From Streptomyces sp. NBC_01214 (GTDB lineage Bacteria > Actinomycetota > Actinomycetes > Streptomycetales > Streptomycetaceae): 64,000 nt of DNA. This document shows positions 42,993 through 51,069 of this stretch, piece after piece. Under the pieces are notes generated by a model, which was not told the origin of the DNA, ran no database searches, and saw nothing but the letters and a program-made list of their open reading frames with translations. The stretch spans positions 2,229,001-2,293,000 of the forward strand of contig NZ_JAPEOS010000002.1 in the NCBI RefSeq assembly GCF_026340975.1, in the 5' to 3' direction. Made by a program: the position numbers and the translations under genes. Positions within the stretch are counted from its first letter, which is position 1. Each line of letters starts with the position of its first letter.

Positions 42993-43383
42993 ATGTCGAC
43001 AAGGCGTTCGAGTGATTCGGCTTCGCGAAGCCTAGCCTCCTGCCCCTGGCCGAACCAGGGGAACCCCAACGTTTCCTGCCGTACAGCTCAAAAAGGGTGG
43101 GCATCGATCCCCCGCCACTAAACGGAATAACAAGCTCCGCCCGTAGGGGAGGTGAGATGGCCGGTCGCTCCTGACCCCTCTACGATCGGACCTCTTCGTC
43201 GACGGACATGCCGCGCAGCGCGGACGAGATCGAGCGGGCGTACGCGGCCGTGCGGCATCATCCGTGAGACTGGACGCCGCCTCGGGGGCGGGCGTGCGGG
43301 TGCCCGGCGGGCGGGCTCCGCGGATTGTCGGTGCTCTGCCGTAGCCTCGTGTAGTTGATCTCCTCGACCCAACGGGGGTGGGT
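42993..43383. promoter_or_regulatory. Divergent control region between the XRE operon and the EVE nuclease
   Basis: This 391-bp region has no supported gene. It contains a perfect 14-bp palindrome GGCTTCGCGAAGCC (43019-43032) 27 nt before the XRE start, and a hairpin CCCCTGG-ccgaa-CCAGGGG (43043-43061). Both are candidates for regulator binding or RNA structure. An AT-richer segment (CACTAAACGGAATAACAAG, about 43117-43135) may hold promoters. A 19-codon ORF at 43209 looks like chance or a fragment. Confidence 0.5.
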
Positions 43384-44718
43384 ATGGCGACGTGGCTTCT
43401 GGCGTGCAACCAGGAGATGTTCGAGCTCGACAGGTACCGGAAGGACGGCCACGAACTCAGTTCCTGGAGCGTCGGGCGGCACCTCAAGCACCTGGCCGCC
43501 GGCGACCGGTTCGTCATGTGGGTGACGGGGCCCCGGGGCGGCCTCGTCGGCAGGGGGCGCATCACCGGCGCCCCGACGCAGCAGGCGAGCGCCCCCGATG
43601 AGTACTGGCAAGAAGACCCCGGAACGCGCTGGTACGCGCCGCTGGTCATGGACGAGTGGCTGGGGCGGGCGGTCCCGCGGCAGCGTTTCCAGGAGGACGC
43701 GCGCTTCCAGGAGCGGTCCCCGCTGAGCTCCTTGTTCGCCACGAACCCGCACCGGGTGACGGAGGAGCAGTGGAGCGCCTTCGAAGAGGCCTTCGCCGAC
43801 GGACGGGCCGAGGACGCGGCGCCCGCATGGCATCTGCTCCCGGGCCAGACCATCAAGCGCAAGGAACTGCACGACCGGTACGGCGGTAGCCGTCAGGGCG
43901 GCATCAGCAAGTGCGCCAAGTCGGACAACGTGCTGTTGTTCAGCGATCCGAAGACGGGTCACCAGCACGGCTACTTCGACCAGTGGGCCGAGGACGGCAC
44001 GTTCCACTACACGGGGGACGGCCAGATCGGGCCGCAGACCTTCGACACCTTGGGGAACGCCTCCACCCGCGACCACGTCGGTCTGGGGCTCGCGCTGCGG
44101 CTCTTCGAAGGGTCGCGCGGCGTCGTCCGCTACGTCGGCGAGTTCGCGGTGGACCCGGAGCAGCCGTATTCCTGGGGTGAGGCCCCGGAGACGGGCGGCG
44201 GGCAGCTCCGGAAGGTCATCCGGTTCCACCTGGCGCGGGTCGGCACGACCACCCAGCCGGCGAGCGTCCCCGTCGGTTGCGGATACCGCGTGGCGGACGA
44301 ATCGGTAGAACCGTCCCCCGCCCAGCTCAGCCCCGCTGACTCCGACCTCGTGGGGAGGAACCTCAAGGCGCACCGCAAGCTGCAGAACGACTTGGCGAAG
44401 GCGGCCGCCGCGCACGGACTCGAGGTGCTCTCACCGGGCATAGGCGACCCCGACTTCGACCTCGGGTGGCGGCTGACCGCTGCCGGGCTGACGGTGTGCG
44501 AGGTGAAGTCGCTGACGCCGGCCAACGAGACGCGTCAGCTGCGCACGGGCATCGGGCAACTGCTCGACTACCACGACAGGCTCACGGACCGGGCGGACTC
44601 CGTGCGCGCCGTCCTCTGGGTGGAGCGGGAGCCGTCGGAGTCGCGGTGGGTCGCCCTGTGCGAGCGAGTCGGGATCACGCTCGCTTGGCCCGGCCGTGAA
44701 GACGACGTGCTCGCCTGA
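43384..44718 (+). CDS. EVE/sulfur-binding-like/PD-(D/E)XK nuclease (candidate type IV restriction enzyme)
   Basis: This 444-residue protein starts at ATG 43384 (MATWLLACNQEMFELDRYRKDG). Three parts are readable. Residues 1-145 fit the EVE fold (WSVGRHLKHLAAGDRFVMWVTGPRGGLVGRGRITGAP), which binds modified bases. Residues about 160-290 (KRKELHDRYGGSRQGGISKC..VLLFSDP..HQHGYFDQW..GTFHYTGDGQIG..NASTRDHVGLGLALRLFEG) resemble the sulfur-binding domain of ScoMcrA-like HNH enzymes. Residues about 335-440 hold a PD-(D/E)XK nuclease core: Asp355/Asp357 in GDPDFDLGW, Glu373-x-Lys375 in VCEVKSL and a GQLLDYHD Gln motif. Cleavage of modified DNA is likely (inference). It lies alone on this strand, opposite the XRE/ImmA operon. 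Confidence 0.75.
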   Translation: MATWLLACNQEMFELDRYRKDGHELSSWSVGRHLKHLAAGDRFVMWVTGPRGGLVGRGRITGAPTQQASAPDEYWQEDPGTRWYAPLVMDEWLGRAVPRQRFQEDARFQERSPLSSLFATNPHRVTEEQWSAFEEAFADGRAEDAAPAWHLLPGQTIKRKELHDRYGGSRQGGISKCAKSDNVLLFSDPKTGHQHGYFDQWAEDGTFHYTGDGQIGPQTFDTLGNASTRDHVGLGLALRLFEGSRGVVRYVGEFAVDPEQPYSWGEAPETGGGQLRKVIRFHLARVGTTTQPASVPVGCGYRVADESVEPSPAQLSPADSDLVGRNLKAHRKLQNDLAKAAAAHGLEVLSPGIGDPDFDLGWRLTAAGLTVCEVKSLTPANETRQLRTGIGQLLDYHDRLTDRADSVRAVLWVEREPSESRWVALCERVGITLAWPGREDDVLA

Positions 44719-44907
44719 ACGCGATCGTCCACGTGCACGGCGCGCGGACGCCCTGAGCCCGTCCCCGGAGGGGGCTCGTTACCTCCGGGGTAATCGACCC
44801 TCCTCGCGGGCCCCGGCACAGTGGACGCATCGGGTTCCGGGGCCGCGCACTCGGTCCCGGGATCCGTGTCCCACCTGGCCGTTCGACCTCGATGGAGGCT
44901 GATTCCC

Positions 44908-45330
44908 ATGTCCGCGACCCCGCTCACCGGCTTCGCCCGCAACCGCGTCCCGCAGACCGCGCTGCGCCGGATCCTCGCCCTCGACTCGGTCGTCACCACC
45001 GCCAACGGGCTCGCGTACGTCGCCCTGTCCGCCCCGCTCGGCCGGCTGCTCGGGGTCGGGCAGGGGCTGTTGCTGGAACTCGGGATCCTCCTCGTCGCGT
45101 ACGGGGCCGGCGTCGGATGGCTCGCCTCGCGGCGGCAGCCGCCCGTCCTTCCCGTGAAGCTCGTCATCGAGACGAACTACGCCTGGGCCGCCCTCAGCCT
45201 GGCGTCGCTGGTGCTCTGGTTCGAGCCCACCGCCGCCGGGCTGCTGTGGATCCCGGCCCAGGCCGTCACCGTGGGCGGCTTCGCCGTGCTCCAGCAGCTG
45301 GCCCTGCGCTCGGGCTCAGCCTCCCAGTGA
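44908..45330 (+). CDS. Small integral membrane protein
   Basis: This 140-residue protein starts at ATG 44908, with GGAGG 9 nt upstream (GATGGAGGCTGATTCCC). Four hydrophobic helices: LDSVVTTANGLAYVALSAPLG, LLLELGILLVAYGAGVGWLA, ETNYAWAALSLASLVLWF and AAGLLWIPAQAVTVGGFAVLQQ. The pattern is that of actinobacterial integral membrane proteins of unknown function. It converges with the XRE/MmyB gene, overlapping its 3' end by 15 nt, and may be connected with it in regulation. Confidence 0.85.
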   Translation: MSATPLTGFARNRVPQTALRRILALDSVVTTANGLAYVALSAPLGRLLGVGQGLLLELGILLVAYGAGVGWLASRRQPPVLPVKLVIETNYAWAALSLASLVLWFEPTAAGLLWIPAQAVTVGGFAVLQQLALRSGSASQ

Positions 45331-46104
45331 GCGCAGGTACTTCACCGTCGCCGGGTCGGCCGGGAGCATCGTCTCGATGGCCAGCTCGGCGACGGTCACG
45401 TCCATCGGCGTGTTGAAGGTCGCGATGGACGACACGAACGACAGCAGGTGCCCGTCGTGCTCGATGACCAGCGGCAGTGCGATGTACGCGGTGGGCTCCT
45501 CCGGAGCGCTGTCGCCCGGGCGCTCGGCGACCGGATAGGCCGACACCTCCTCGTACAGGGCGCGCAGCGGCTCGGAGCGGGCCAGTGCGATCTGCCGCTC
45601 CATCTGCGCCAGCAGGTGTCCGCGCCACTCCCTGAGGTTGTGGATCCGCGGGGCCAGGCCCTCGGGGTGCAGGGTGATCCGCATGGCGTTCAGCGGCGGG
45701 GTCAGCAGGTGCTCCGGCAGTCCGTCCAGCAGCATTGCGATGCCCTGGTTGGCGGCGACGACGTCGTACACGGCGTTTACGACCAGGGCCGGGTAGGGCT
45801 CGTATCCGGCCAGCAGGCGGGCGATGCCCTCGCGCAACGTCTCCATCGCCGGGTCGTCCAGCGCGGTGTGCGCGTAGCGCGGGGCGTAACCCGCCGCGAG
45901 CAGGAGGGAGTTGCGCTCCCGCATCGGTACGTCGAGATGGCCGGCGAGCCGCAGCACCATCTCCTCGCTCGGCCGGGACCGGCCCGTTTCGATGAAGCTG
46001 ATGTGTCGGGACGAGGAGTCGGCGCGGCCCGCCAGCTCCAGCTGGCTGATGCCGCGCCGCTCCCGCCAGGCGCGCAGCAGGGTGCCCACACTCGTCGTCG
46101 TCAT
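45316..46104 (-). CDS. XRE family regulator with MmyB-like ligand domain
   Basis: This 262-residue protein has an N-terminal helix-turn-helix (GTLLRAWRERRGISQLELAGRADSSSRHISFIETGRSRPSEEMVLRLAGHLDVP). A MmyB/PAS-like ligand-binding domain follows (LVVNAVYDVVAANQGIAMLLDG.., LHPEGLAPRIHNLREW, ALPLVIEHDGHLLSFVSSIATFNTPMDVTVAELAIETMLPADPAT). MmyB domains may bind fatty acids and regulate catabolic genes. The start ATG at 46104 gives MTTTSVGT. It faces the small membrane protein gene. Confidence 0.93.
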   Translation of the reverse strand: MTTTSVGTLLRAWRERRGISQLELAGRADSSSRHISFIETGRSRPSEEMVLRLAGHLDVPMRERNSLLLAAGYAPRYAHTALDDPAMETLREGIARLLAGYEPYPALVVNAVYDVVAANQGIAMLLDGLPEHLLTPPLNAMRITLHPEGLAPRIHNLREWRGHLLAQMERQIALARSEPLRALYEEVSAYPVAERPGDSAPEEPTAYIALPLVIEHDGHLLSFVSSIATFNTPMDVTVAELAIETMLPADPATVKYLRSLGG

Positions 46105-46129
46105 GCGTACGACGTTAGCCGAGAAGGGG

Positions 46130-47917
46130 TCAGCCCAGGTCGAAGACGTTCCGCAGGCCGAGACGGTAGCGCCACCGGTCGTGCCGTTTGGCGGGCTCCA
46201 GCTCCGGCGCCCGGTACATCGGATGGACGGTGCACCGCGGGGCTCCGGAACCGTCAGCGTCCAGAAGGGAGTTGACGGCCGCGCGCGCCGAGGCGTTGGC
46301 CCCTTCCATCGTCGCGAGGTCGATGTCGACGGCGACGTAGTCCCCGCTGAGGAAGAAGTTCGGGATGCGGGTGCCCGCGCTCGGCCGGTTGTACAGGGTG
46401 CCGACCGGGTGGATCAGCAGCTCGTCCTGGTTGGTGGGGTGTGGGGTGCCGAGCCCGTCCACGCCCGGGTCCAGGAACCACGAGTGCAGCGTGGAGTCGG
46501 TCAGCACGGTCCGCCCGGTGTCGTTGAGGGAGGCCTTCAGCTGGGCCCACACCTCGCGCGCCACCTCCTCGCGCGTGCACTGCTTGGCCGTCTTCCCGTA
46601 CAGGATCCCCGGCTTGTCCCACTCGGAGATGTCCACCGACAGGCAGTCGACCGCCGTCCCGTCGCCGTAGTCGGCCGGGAAGTCGCGGGACGGCCAGTGT
46701 TCGGCCTGCTGGATCGCCGTCAACGACCAGGGGGAGTCGATGCAGTTGAGGTGGCCGTGCACCAGCTCGGCCCGCTCGGTCAGATAGAACTGGATGCCGG
46801 TCATCCAGTCCGTCTCCAGCTCGTCGCAGCGCCCCAGCATCGGATCGGCGGCCCGCAGCGCCGCGCTCCAGGTGCGGCGGGCGTGCTCGACGGGCAGCGC
46901 GCTCACGTAGTGGTCGGCGGTGACGGTCCGCGCGGCGCCGTCCGGCCCCTCGACGGCGACCCCGCTCACCCGCCCGCCCGCGCACCGCACCTCCCGCACG
47001 GTCCAGCCGATCCTGAACTCCACGCCGAGGGAACGGAGATGGGCCTCCCAGGGGTCGATCCAGGCCTCGTTGGTCGGCAGGTTGAGGATCCGGTCGGGCG
47101 GGCCGTCCGCCCCGCGCCCCAGCAGGTTGAGGACGAAGGCCTCGCCGAGGGTGCCGACGGTACGGGTGGAGGCCTCCTCGGCCTTGGTCGCCACGATGTT
47201 GCGGGTGATGCCGACGGCGAGGATGCGCCGGTACTCGTTCGACATCCGCTCCGCGCGCACGAAGTCCCACCACGGCGTCCGCTCCCAGACCTCCTCGCGC
47301 CGCTCGTCGCAGCTGGTCAGGAAGACCAGCACGCGGTCGACGAAGTACGCGCTCTCGTGCGGCGGGAGCCGGACCAGCGTCTGCAGGATGCCGGCGAGGG
47401 CGCGCCGGATCTCCTCGGGCGTCAGCTCGGCGGGGGAGTGCCCGGGCCAGGGGATCGGTCCGCGCAGGTCCTCGCGCCCGGCCGCCCGCGCGAACATCAT
47501 CTCGCGCGGGGCGACGAGGTTGTCCCACACCCCGGCCGCGTTCCCGGGGAACGGGATGCGCCGCATGGTGTCGGGCAGGTTGTGGTAGATGCCGGGGATG
47601 AAGCGGAAGCCGTGCTCGGCGGGCAGCGGCCGGCGCCCGCCGCGGGCGCTGCCGGGTACGTCCATGCTGCGCGCCTTGCCGCCGAGGGCCCGGCGCTCGT
47701 ACACGGTCACGGCGTACCCGCGCTCGGCGAGTTCGTGCGCCGCCGTCAGGCCCGCCACCCCGCCGCCGAGCACCGCGACGCGCCGTCCGGCGGGAGCCGG
47801 TCCGGCCCCGGCGGCTGCCGCGGGAGCCGCCCCGGCCCCGGCCAGGACCGCCCCGGCGGTGGCCGCCGCGCCCGCGCCCGCGAGGAACGTACGCCTGGAA
47901 CTTCCTGTGCCCGCCAT
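46130..47917 (-). CDS. Tat-exported FAD-dependent oxidoreductase (HpnE/phytoene-desaturase-like)
   Basis: This 595-residue protein starts at ATG 47917. A twin-arginine signal SSRRTFLAGAGAAATAGAVL (S-R-R-x-F-L) directs export. The FAD motif VAVLGGGVAGLTAAHELAERGYAVTVYERRALGGKARS follows. The body resembles hydroxysqualene dehydroxylase HpnE-type flavin amine oxidoreductases (PAEHGFRFIPGIYHNLPDTMRRIP; FFLSGDYVAVDIDLATMEGANASARAAVN). The substrate is probably an isoprenoid or another lipid-like molecule, but no squalene genes are nearby. It diverges from the pterin dehydratase gene. Confidence 0.87.
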   Translation of the reverse strand: MAGTGSSRRTFLAGAGAAATAGAVLAGAGAAPAAAAGAGPAPAGRRVAVLGGGVAGLTAAHELAERGYAVTVYERRALGGKARSMDVPGSARGGRRPLPAEHGFRFIPGIYHNLPDTMRRIPFPGNAAGVWDNLVAPREMMFARAAGREDLRGPIPWPGHSPAELTPEEIRRALAGILQTLVRLPPHESAYFVDRVLVFLTSCDERREEVWERTPWWDFVRAERMSNEYRRILAVGITRNIVATKAEEASTRTVGTLGEAFVLNLLGRGADGPPDRILNLPTNEAWIDPWEAHLRSLGVEFRIGWTVREVRCAGGRVSGVAVEGPDGAARTVTADHYVSALPVEHARRTWSAALRAADPMLGRCDELETDWMTGIQFYLTERAELVHGHLNCIDSPWSLTAIQQAEHWPSRDFPADYGDGTAVDCLSVDISEWDKPGILYGKTAKQCTREEVAREVWAQLKASLNDTGRTVLTDSTLHSWFLDPGVDGLGTPHPTNQDELLIHPVGTLYNRPSAGTRIPNFFLSGDYVAVDIDLATMEGANASARAAVNSLLDADGSGAPRCTVHPMYRAPELEPAKRHDRWRYRLGLRNVFDLG

Positions 47918-48091
47918 GACGGATGCCCCCTCGTTACCGCTGGTAACAGTGCGTTCGGCGCAGGAGCATATGGGGGGTGCGACGGACCCGGAAGGTGCAG
48001 GAGCACCCGAGCGCACTATGGCGCGAAAGGATTGGTCCGGTGTGCACTGTGGGAACCTTGACTACACGTCACGGGGAAAAGGAGCCGGTGC

Positions 48092-48397
48092 ATGCCGAGT
48101 GAGCCGTTGTCACAGAAGGAGATCGAGGACCGGTTGCGGGAGCTCCCCGGCTGGGCCTTCGAGGACGACCGGATCTTCCGCACCTACTGGCTGGGCACGC
48201 ACTTCGCCGCGAGCGCCCTCGTCGTCCACATCGCCACCGTCCAGGAGGAGTTGAACCACCACTCCGACCTGACCCTCGGCTACAACACGGTCCGGCTCTC
48301 CGTGAACAGCCACGATGCCGGCGGGGTGGTGACGGAGTCCGACTTCGCCCTCGCCGAACGCGTCGAGGCCCTCGCCCCGGCCCACGGCGCGAGCTGA
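48092..48397 (+). CDS. 4a-hydroxytetrahydrobiopterin dehydratase (PCD/DCoH)
   Basis: This 101-residue protein has family length and signature: WAFEDDRIFRTYWLG, the active-site histidines His56 and His57 (EELNHHSDL, the EExxHHP position), YNTVRLSVNSHDAGG with His74, then VTESDFALAERV. It dehydrates the 4a-hydroxy-tetrahydrobiopterin formed by aromatic amino acid hydroxylases. No hydroxylase is nearby, so the partner is elsewhere. The stop overlaps the next start (ATGA). Confidence 0.93.
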   Translation: MPSEPLSQKEIEDRLRELPGWAFEDDRIFRTYWLGTHFAASALVVHIATVQEELNHHSDLTLGYNTVRLSVNSHDAGGVVTESDFALAERVEALAPAHGAS

Positions 48398-49161
48398 TGA
48401 CCACGCACATACCGTCCGTGAGATCCCTGCTCGACTACGACGCCGAGGCCGAGGCCTACGACACCACCCGCGGCGGCGTCCCGCGCGCCGAGGCCGCGGC
48501 CGCCGCCGTCCTCGAGTTGCTCCCCGCGGACGCGCACACCCTCCTCGACATCGGCTGCGGCACCGGCATCGTCACCAGCCGGATCAGCCGCCCGGCCCTG
48601 CGCGTCCTGGGCGCGGACGCCTCCCACGGCATGGCCGCGATAGCGCTGCGGCGCGGCATCCCGGTGACCCTCGCCGACGCGGCCCGGCTGCCGGTCCGGT
48701 CGCAGTCCCTGGACGCGGTCAGCGCGGTGTGGCTGCTGCACCTGCTGCGCGAGCCGGGACTGGTGCCGGCGGTGATCGCCGAGGCCGCCCGGGTGCTGCG
48801 GCCCGGCGGGGTCTTCCTCGCCACCGTGGACAAGGACTCGGCGCACGACGTCGGCAGCGACATCGACGCCGTTTTCGCCGCGCACCTGACCCCGACCCCC
48901 TCGGACGCCTCCGGGGAGGTCGAGGCCTACGCGGCCAGGGCGGGCCTGCTCGCGGTCGGCGAGGCCCTTTTCACCGGCCACGGCCAGGGCCGTACCCCGC
49001 GCGGCTCCGCCGAGTCCCTGCTCGCGGGCCGGTACGCCTCCCGGATCGTCCCGCGCGGCATCACCGCGCAGGAGCTCGCTGCCCGGCTGGAACTGCTGCC
49101 GGACCAGGACGTTCCGCGCGCGGAGCCGACGTACCGCATACGGAGCTTCGTACGCGTCTGA
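48397..49161 (+). CDS. SAM-dependent methyltransferase
   Basis: This 254-residue class I methyltransferase is coupled to the pterin dehydratase gene by ATGA. Motif I is TLLDIGCGTGIVTSRI, with the acidic end LGADASHGMA, then VTLADAARLPVRSQSLDAVSAVWLLHLLREPG, and motif III EAARVLRPGGVFLATVDKD. It fits the UbiE-like small-molecule group; the acceptor is unknown. The start MTTHIPSVRSLLDYDAEAEAYD contains the usual 'YD..A..YD' opening of that group. Confidence 0.9.
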   Translation: MTTHIPSVRSLLDYDAEAEAYDTTRGGVPRAEAAAAAVLELLPADAHTLLDIGCGTGIVTSRISRPALRVLGADASHGMAAIALRRGIPVTLADAARLPVRSQSLDAVSAVWLLHLLREPGLVPAVIAEAARVLRPGGVFLATVDKDSAHDVGSDIDAVFAAHLTPTPSDASGEVEAYAARAGLLAVGEALFTGHGQGRTPRGSAESLLAGRYASRIVPRGITAQELAARLELLPDQDVPRAEPTYRIRSFVRV

Positions 49162-49180
49162 CCCGCACGCAGGCCCGCCC

Positions 49181-49277
49181 GGACCCCGGCGCGGACCCGG
49201 ACCCCGGCGCGGACCGGGACCCCGGCGCGGACCGGGACCCCGGCGCGGACCGGGACCCCGGCGGGGACCCGGATCGG
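49181..49277 (+). repeat. 18-bp tandem repeat downstream of the methyltransferase
   Basis: About five head-to-tail copies of an 18-nt GCGGACCGGGACCCCGGC unit start about 20 nt after the methyltransferase stop. The first and last copies vary. It is GC-only simple sequence, with no spacers or palindromic repeats as in CRISPR. Confidence 0.85.
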
Positions 49278-49313
49278 ATCCGGTCCTAGACCCGGCCGAG
49301 GGCCCGGATCGCC

Positions 49314-50162
49314 TCACACGTCGAACTCGGCCGGGTCCGGCCCGATCCGCCGGCCCGCCGCGCCCGCGCCCAGGGCGTCCAGCGCCGCCATGTCGGCGGC
49401 CGCCAGCTCGAAGTCGAACACGTCCAGGTTCTCCCGGATGCGCGCGGGGGTCACCGACTTCGGGATCACGATGTTCCCGTGCTGCAGGTGCCAGCGCAGC
49501 ACCACCTGCGCGGCGCTGCGGCCGTACGCGGCGGCGATCGCGGCCACGGCCGGGAGCGTCAGCAGCTCCTTGCCCTGGCCCAGCGGGGACCAGGCCTCGG
49601 TGGCGATCCCGCGCCCGGCGTGCACGGCGCGCAGCTCGGCCTGCGGGAAGAGCGGGTGCAGCTCGACCTGGTTCACGGCCGGGACCAGCTCGCTCTCGGC
49701 GGCGATCCGCTCCAGGTCGGCCGGGCGGAAGTTCGACACGCCGACCGCCTTGGCGCGGCCGCTCGCCGCGATCTCCTCGAAGGTCTTCCAGATGGCGACG
49801 AAGTCGTCGCGCATCGGGCGCGGCCAGTGGATCAGGTACAGGTCGACGTGGTCCAGGCGGAGCTTGGCGAGGGAGTCGTCGAAGGCGCGCAGCACCTGGT
49901 CCCGGCCCCACTTCTGCTTCCGGCCGTTCCACAGCTTGGTGGTGACGAACAGCTCCTCGCGCGGCAGCCCGGAGGCGGCGACGGCCTTGCCGGTGCCCGC
50001 CTCGTTGCCGTAGATGGCGGCCGTGTCGATGCTGCGGTAACCGGCCTCCAGGGCGGTCCCGACGGCGCGCTCCGCCTCTGCGTCCGGCACCTGCCAGACG
50101 CCGTAGCCGAGCTGGGGCATGAGCGTGCCGTTGTTGAGCTTGATGGCGGGGACCTGGTTCAC
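49314..50162 (-). CDS. Aldo/keto reductase
   Basis: This 282-residue protein is of AKR length. The catalytic tetrad is visible: Asp46 and Tyr51 in SIDTAAIYGN, Lys76 in TTKLWN and His112 in LYLIHWP. The NADPH site IPKSVTPARIRENLDVFDF is near the C-terminus. It reduces aldehydes or ketones in the cytosol (AKR5-like 2,5-diketogluconate type by motif). GTG 50162 was chosen because GAGGGAAAG precedes it; an earlier GTG at 50180 is in frame. Confidence 0.93.
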   Translation of the reverse strand: MNQVPAIKLNNGTLMPQLGYGVWQVPDAEAERAVGTALEAGYRSIDTAAIYGNEAGTGKAVAASGLPREELFVTTKLWNGRKQKWGRDQVLRAFDDSLAKLRLDHVDLYLIHWPRPMRDDFVAIWKTFEEIAASGRAKAVGVSNFRPADLERIAAESELVPAVNQVELHPLFPQAELRAVHAGRGIATEAWSPLGQGKELLTLPAVAAIAAAYGRSAAQVVLRWHLQHGNIVIPKSVTPARIRENLDVFDFELAAADMAALDALGAGAAGRRIGPDPAEFDV

Positions 50163-50292
50163 GTCTGGTCTTTCCCTCACGTCGGAGCGGCGGTGCGGCG
50201 GTGCGGCGGCGCGGCGGTGGTGGAGCGTCGCACAAGGGGCGATAACCGGCCCCTCGTACGACGTATTCCCGCCAATCTTTCCGTGCGCGCCC

Positions 50293-51069
50293 TCACGCGG
50301 TCCCGAGGTACGCCTCCCGCACCAGCGGGTTCGCCCGGACCTCGGCGGCAGTGCCCTCGGCCAGCACCGTCCCGAGGTCCAGTACGACGACCCGCGCGCA
50401 CAGCTCCATCACGAAGGCCACGTTGTGCTCGACCAACAGCACCGCGCAGCCCTCCCGCTCCGCCAGCGCCCGCACGACCTCCGCGAGCCGGTCGCGCTCG
50501 GGCGCGGACATGCCCGACGCGGGCTCGTCCAGCAGCAGCACCCGCGGCGGATCGGCCACCGCGCGCGCCAGTTCCACCATCCGGGCCTGCCCGACGGGCA
50601 GCCCGCCGGCGTACGAGGCCCCGAGCGCGCCGATCCCGCAGTCGGCCAGCACCCGCTCGCCGCGGGCCCGGCGCTCGCGCTCCCGGGCCCGCCGGGCCGG
50701 CAGGGCGAGCAGATCGGCGGCCGGCCCGCCCCCGCCGCCCCGCCACTCCTGCGCCACGAGCACGTTGTCGGCCACGCTCAGCTGCCCGAACAACTGCTGC
50801 CGCTGGAACGTCCGGCGTATCCCGTGCCGGGCCCGCCAAACGGGGGAGCGGCGGGTGACGTCCGCCCCGTCCAGCAGCATCCGCCCCTGGTCGGGGCGGC
50901 GGATCCCGGACAGCACGTCGAACAGCGTGGTCTTCCCGGCGCCGTTCGGCCCGATCAGCCCGCACACCTCGCCCGCGCGCACCCCGAGATCCACCCCGGT
51001 CAGCGCCCGGACGCCGCCGAAGCGCACACCGACCCCGCGGGCCTCCAGTACGTACCCGCTCCCGCTCAT
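50293..51069 (-). CDS. ABC transporter ATP-binding protein, LivG-type
   Basis: This 258-residue ATPase starts at ATG 51069, overlapping the fused permease/ATPase gene stop (ATGA). Walker A GPNGAGKTT, Q-loop FQRQQLFGQLS, signature YAGGLPVGQARMVELARAVA (a weakened LSGGQ), Walker B RVLLLDEPASGM and H-loop VLLVEHNV. This is the LivG member of branched-chain amino acid/urea/amide type transporters. It hydrolyses ATP to drive the LivHM permease encoded upstream. Confidence 0.93.
   Translation of the reverse strand: MSGSGYVLEARGVGVRFGGVRALTGVDLGVRAGEVCGLIGPNGAGKTTLFDVLSGIRRPDQGRMLLDGADVTRRSPVWRARHGIRRTFQRQQLFGQLSVADNVLVAQEWRGGGGGPAADLLALPARRARERERRARGERVLADCGIGALGASYAGGLPVGQARMVELARAVADPPRVLLLDEPASGMSAPERDRLAEVVRALAEREGCAVLLVEHNVAFVMELCARVVVLDLGTVLAEGTAAEVRANPLVREAYLGTA

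Noticed and set aside
43209..43268. Short ORF beginning MPRSADEIERAYAAVRHHP
   Set aside because: Only about 19 codons without a clear RBS or homologue; treated as intergenic.
49181..49277. Possible CRISPR array
   Set aside because: The units are contiguous with no unique spacers and are simple GC repeats.
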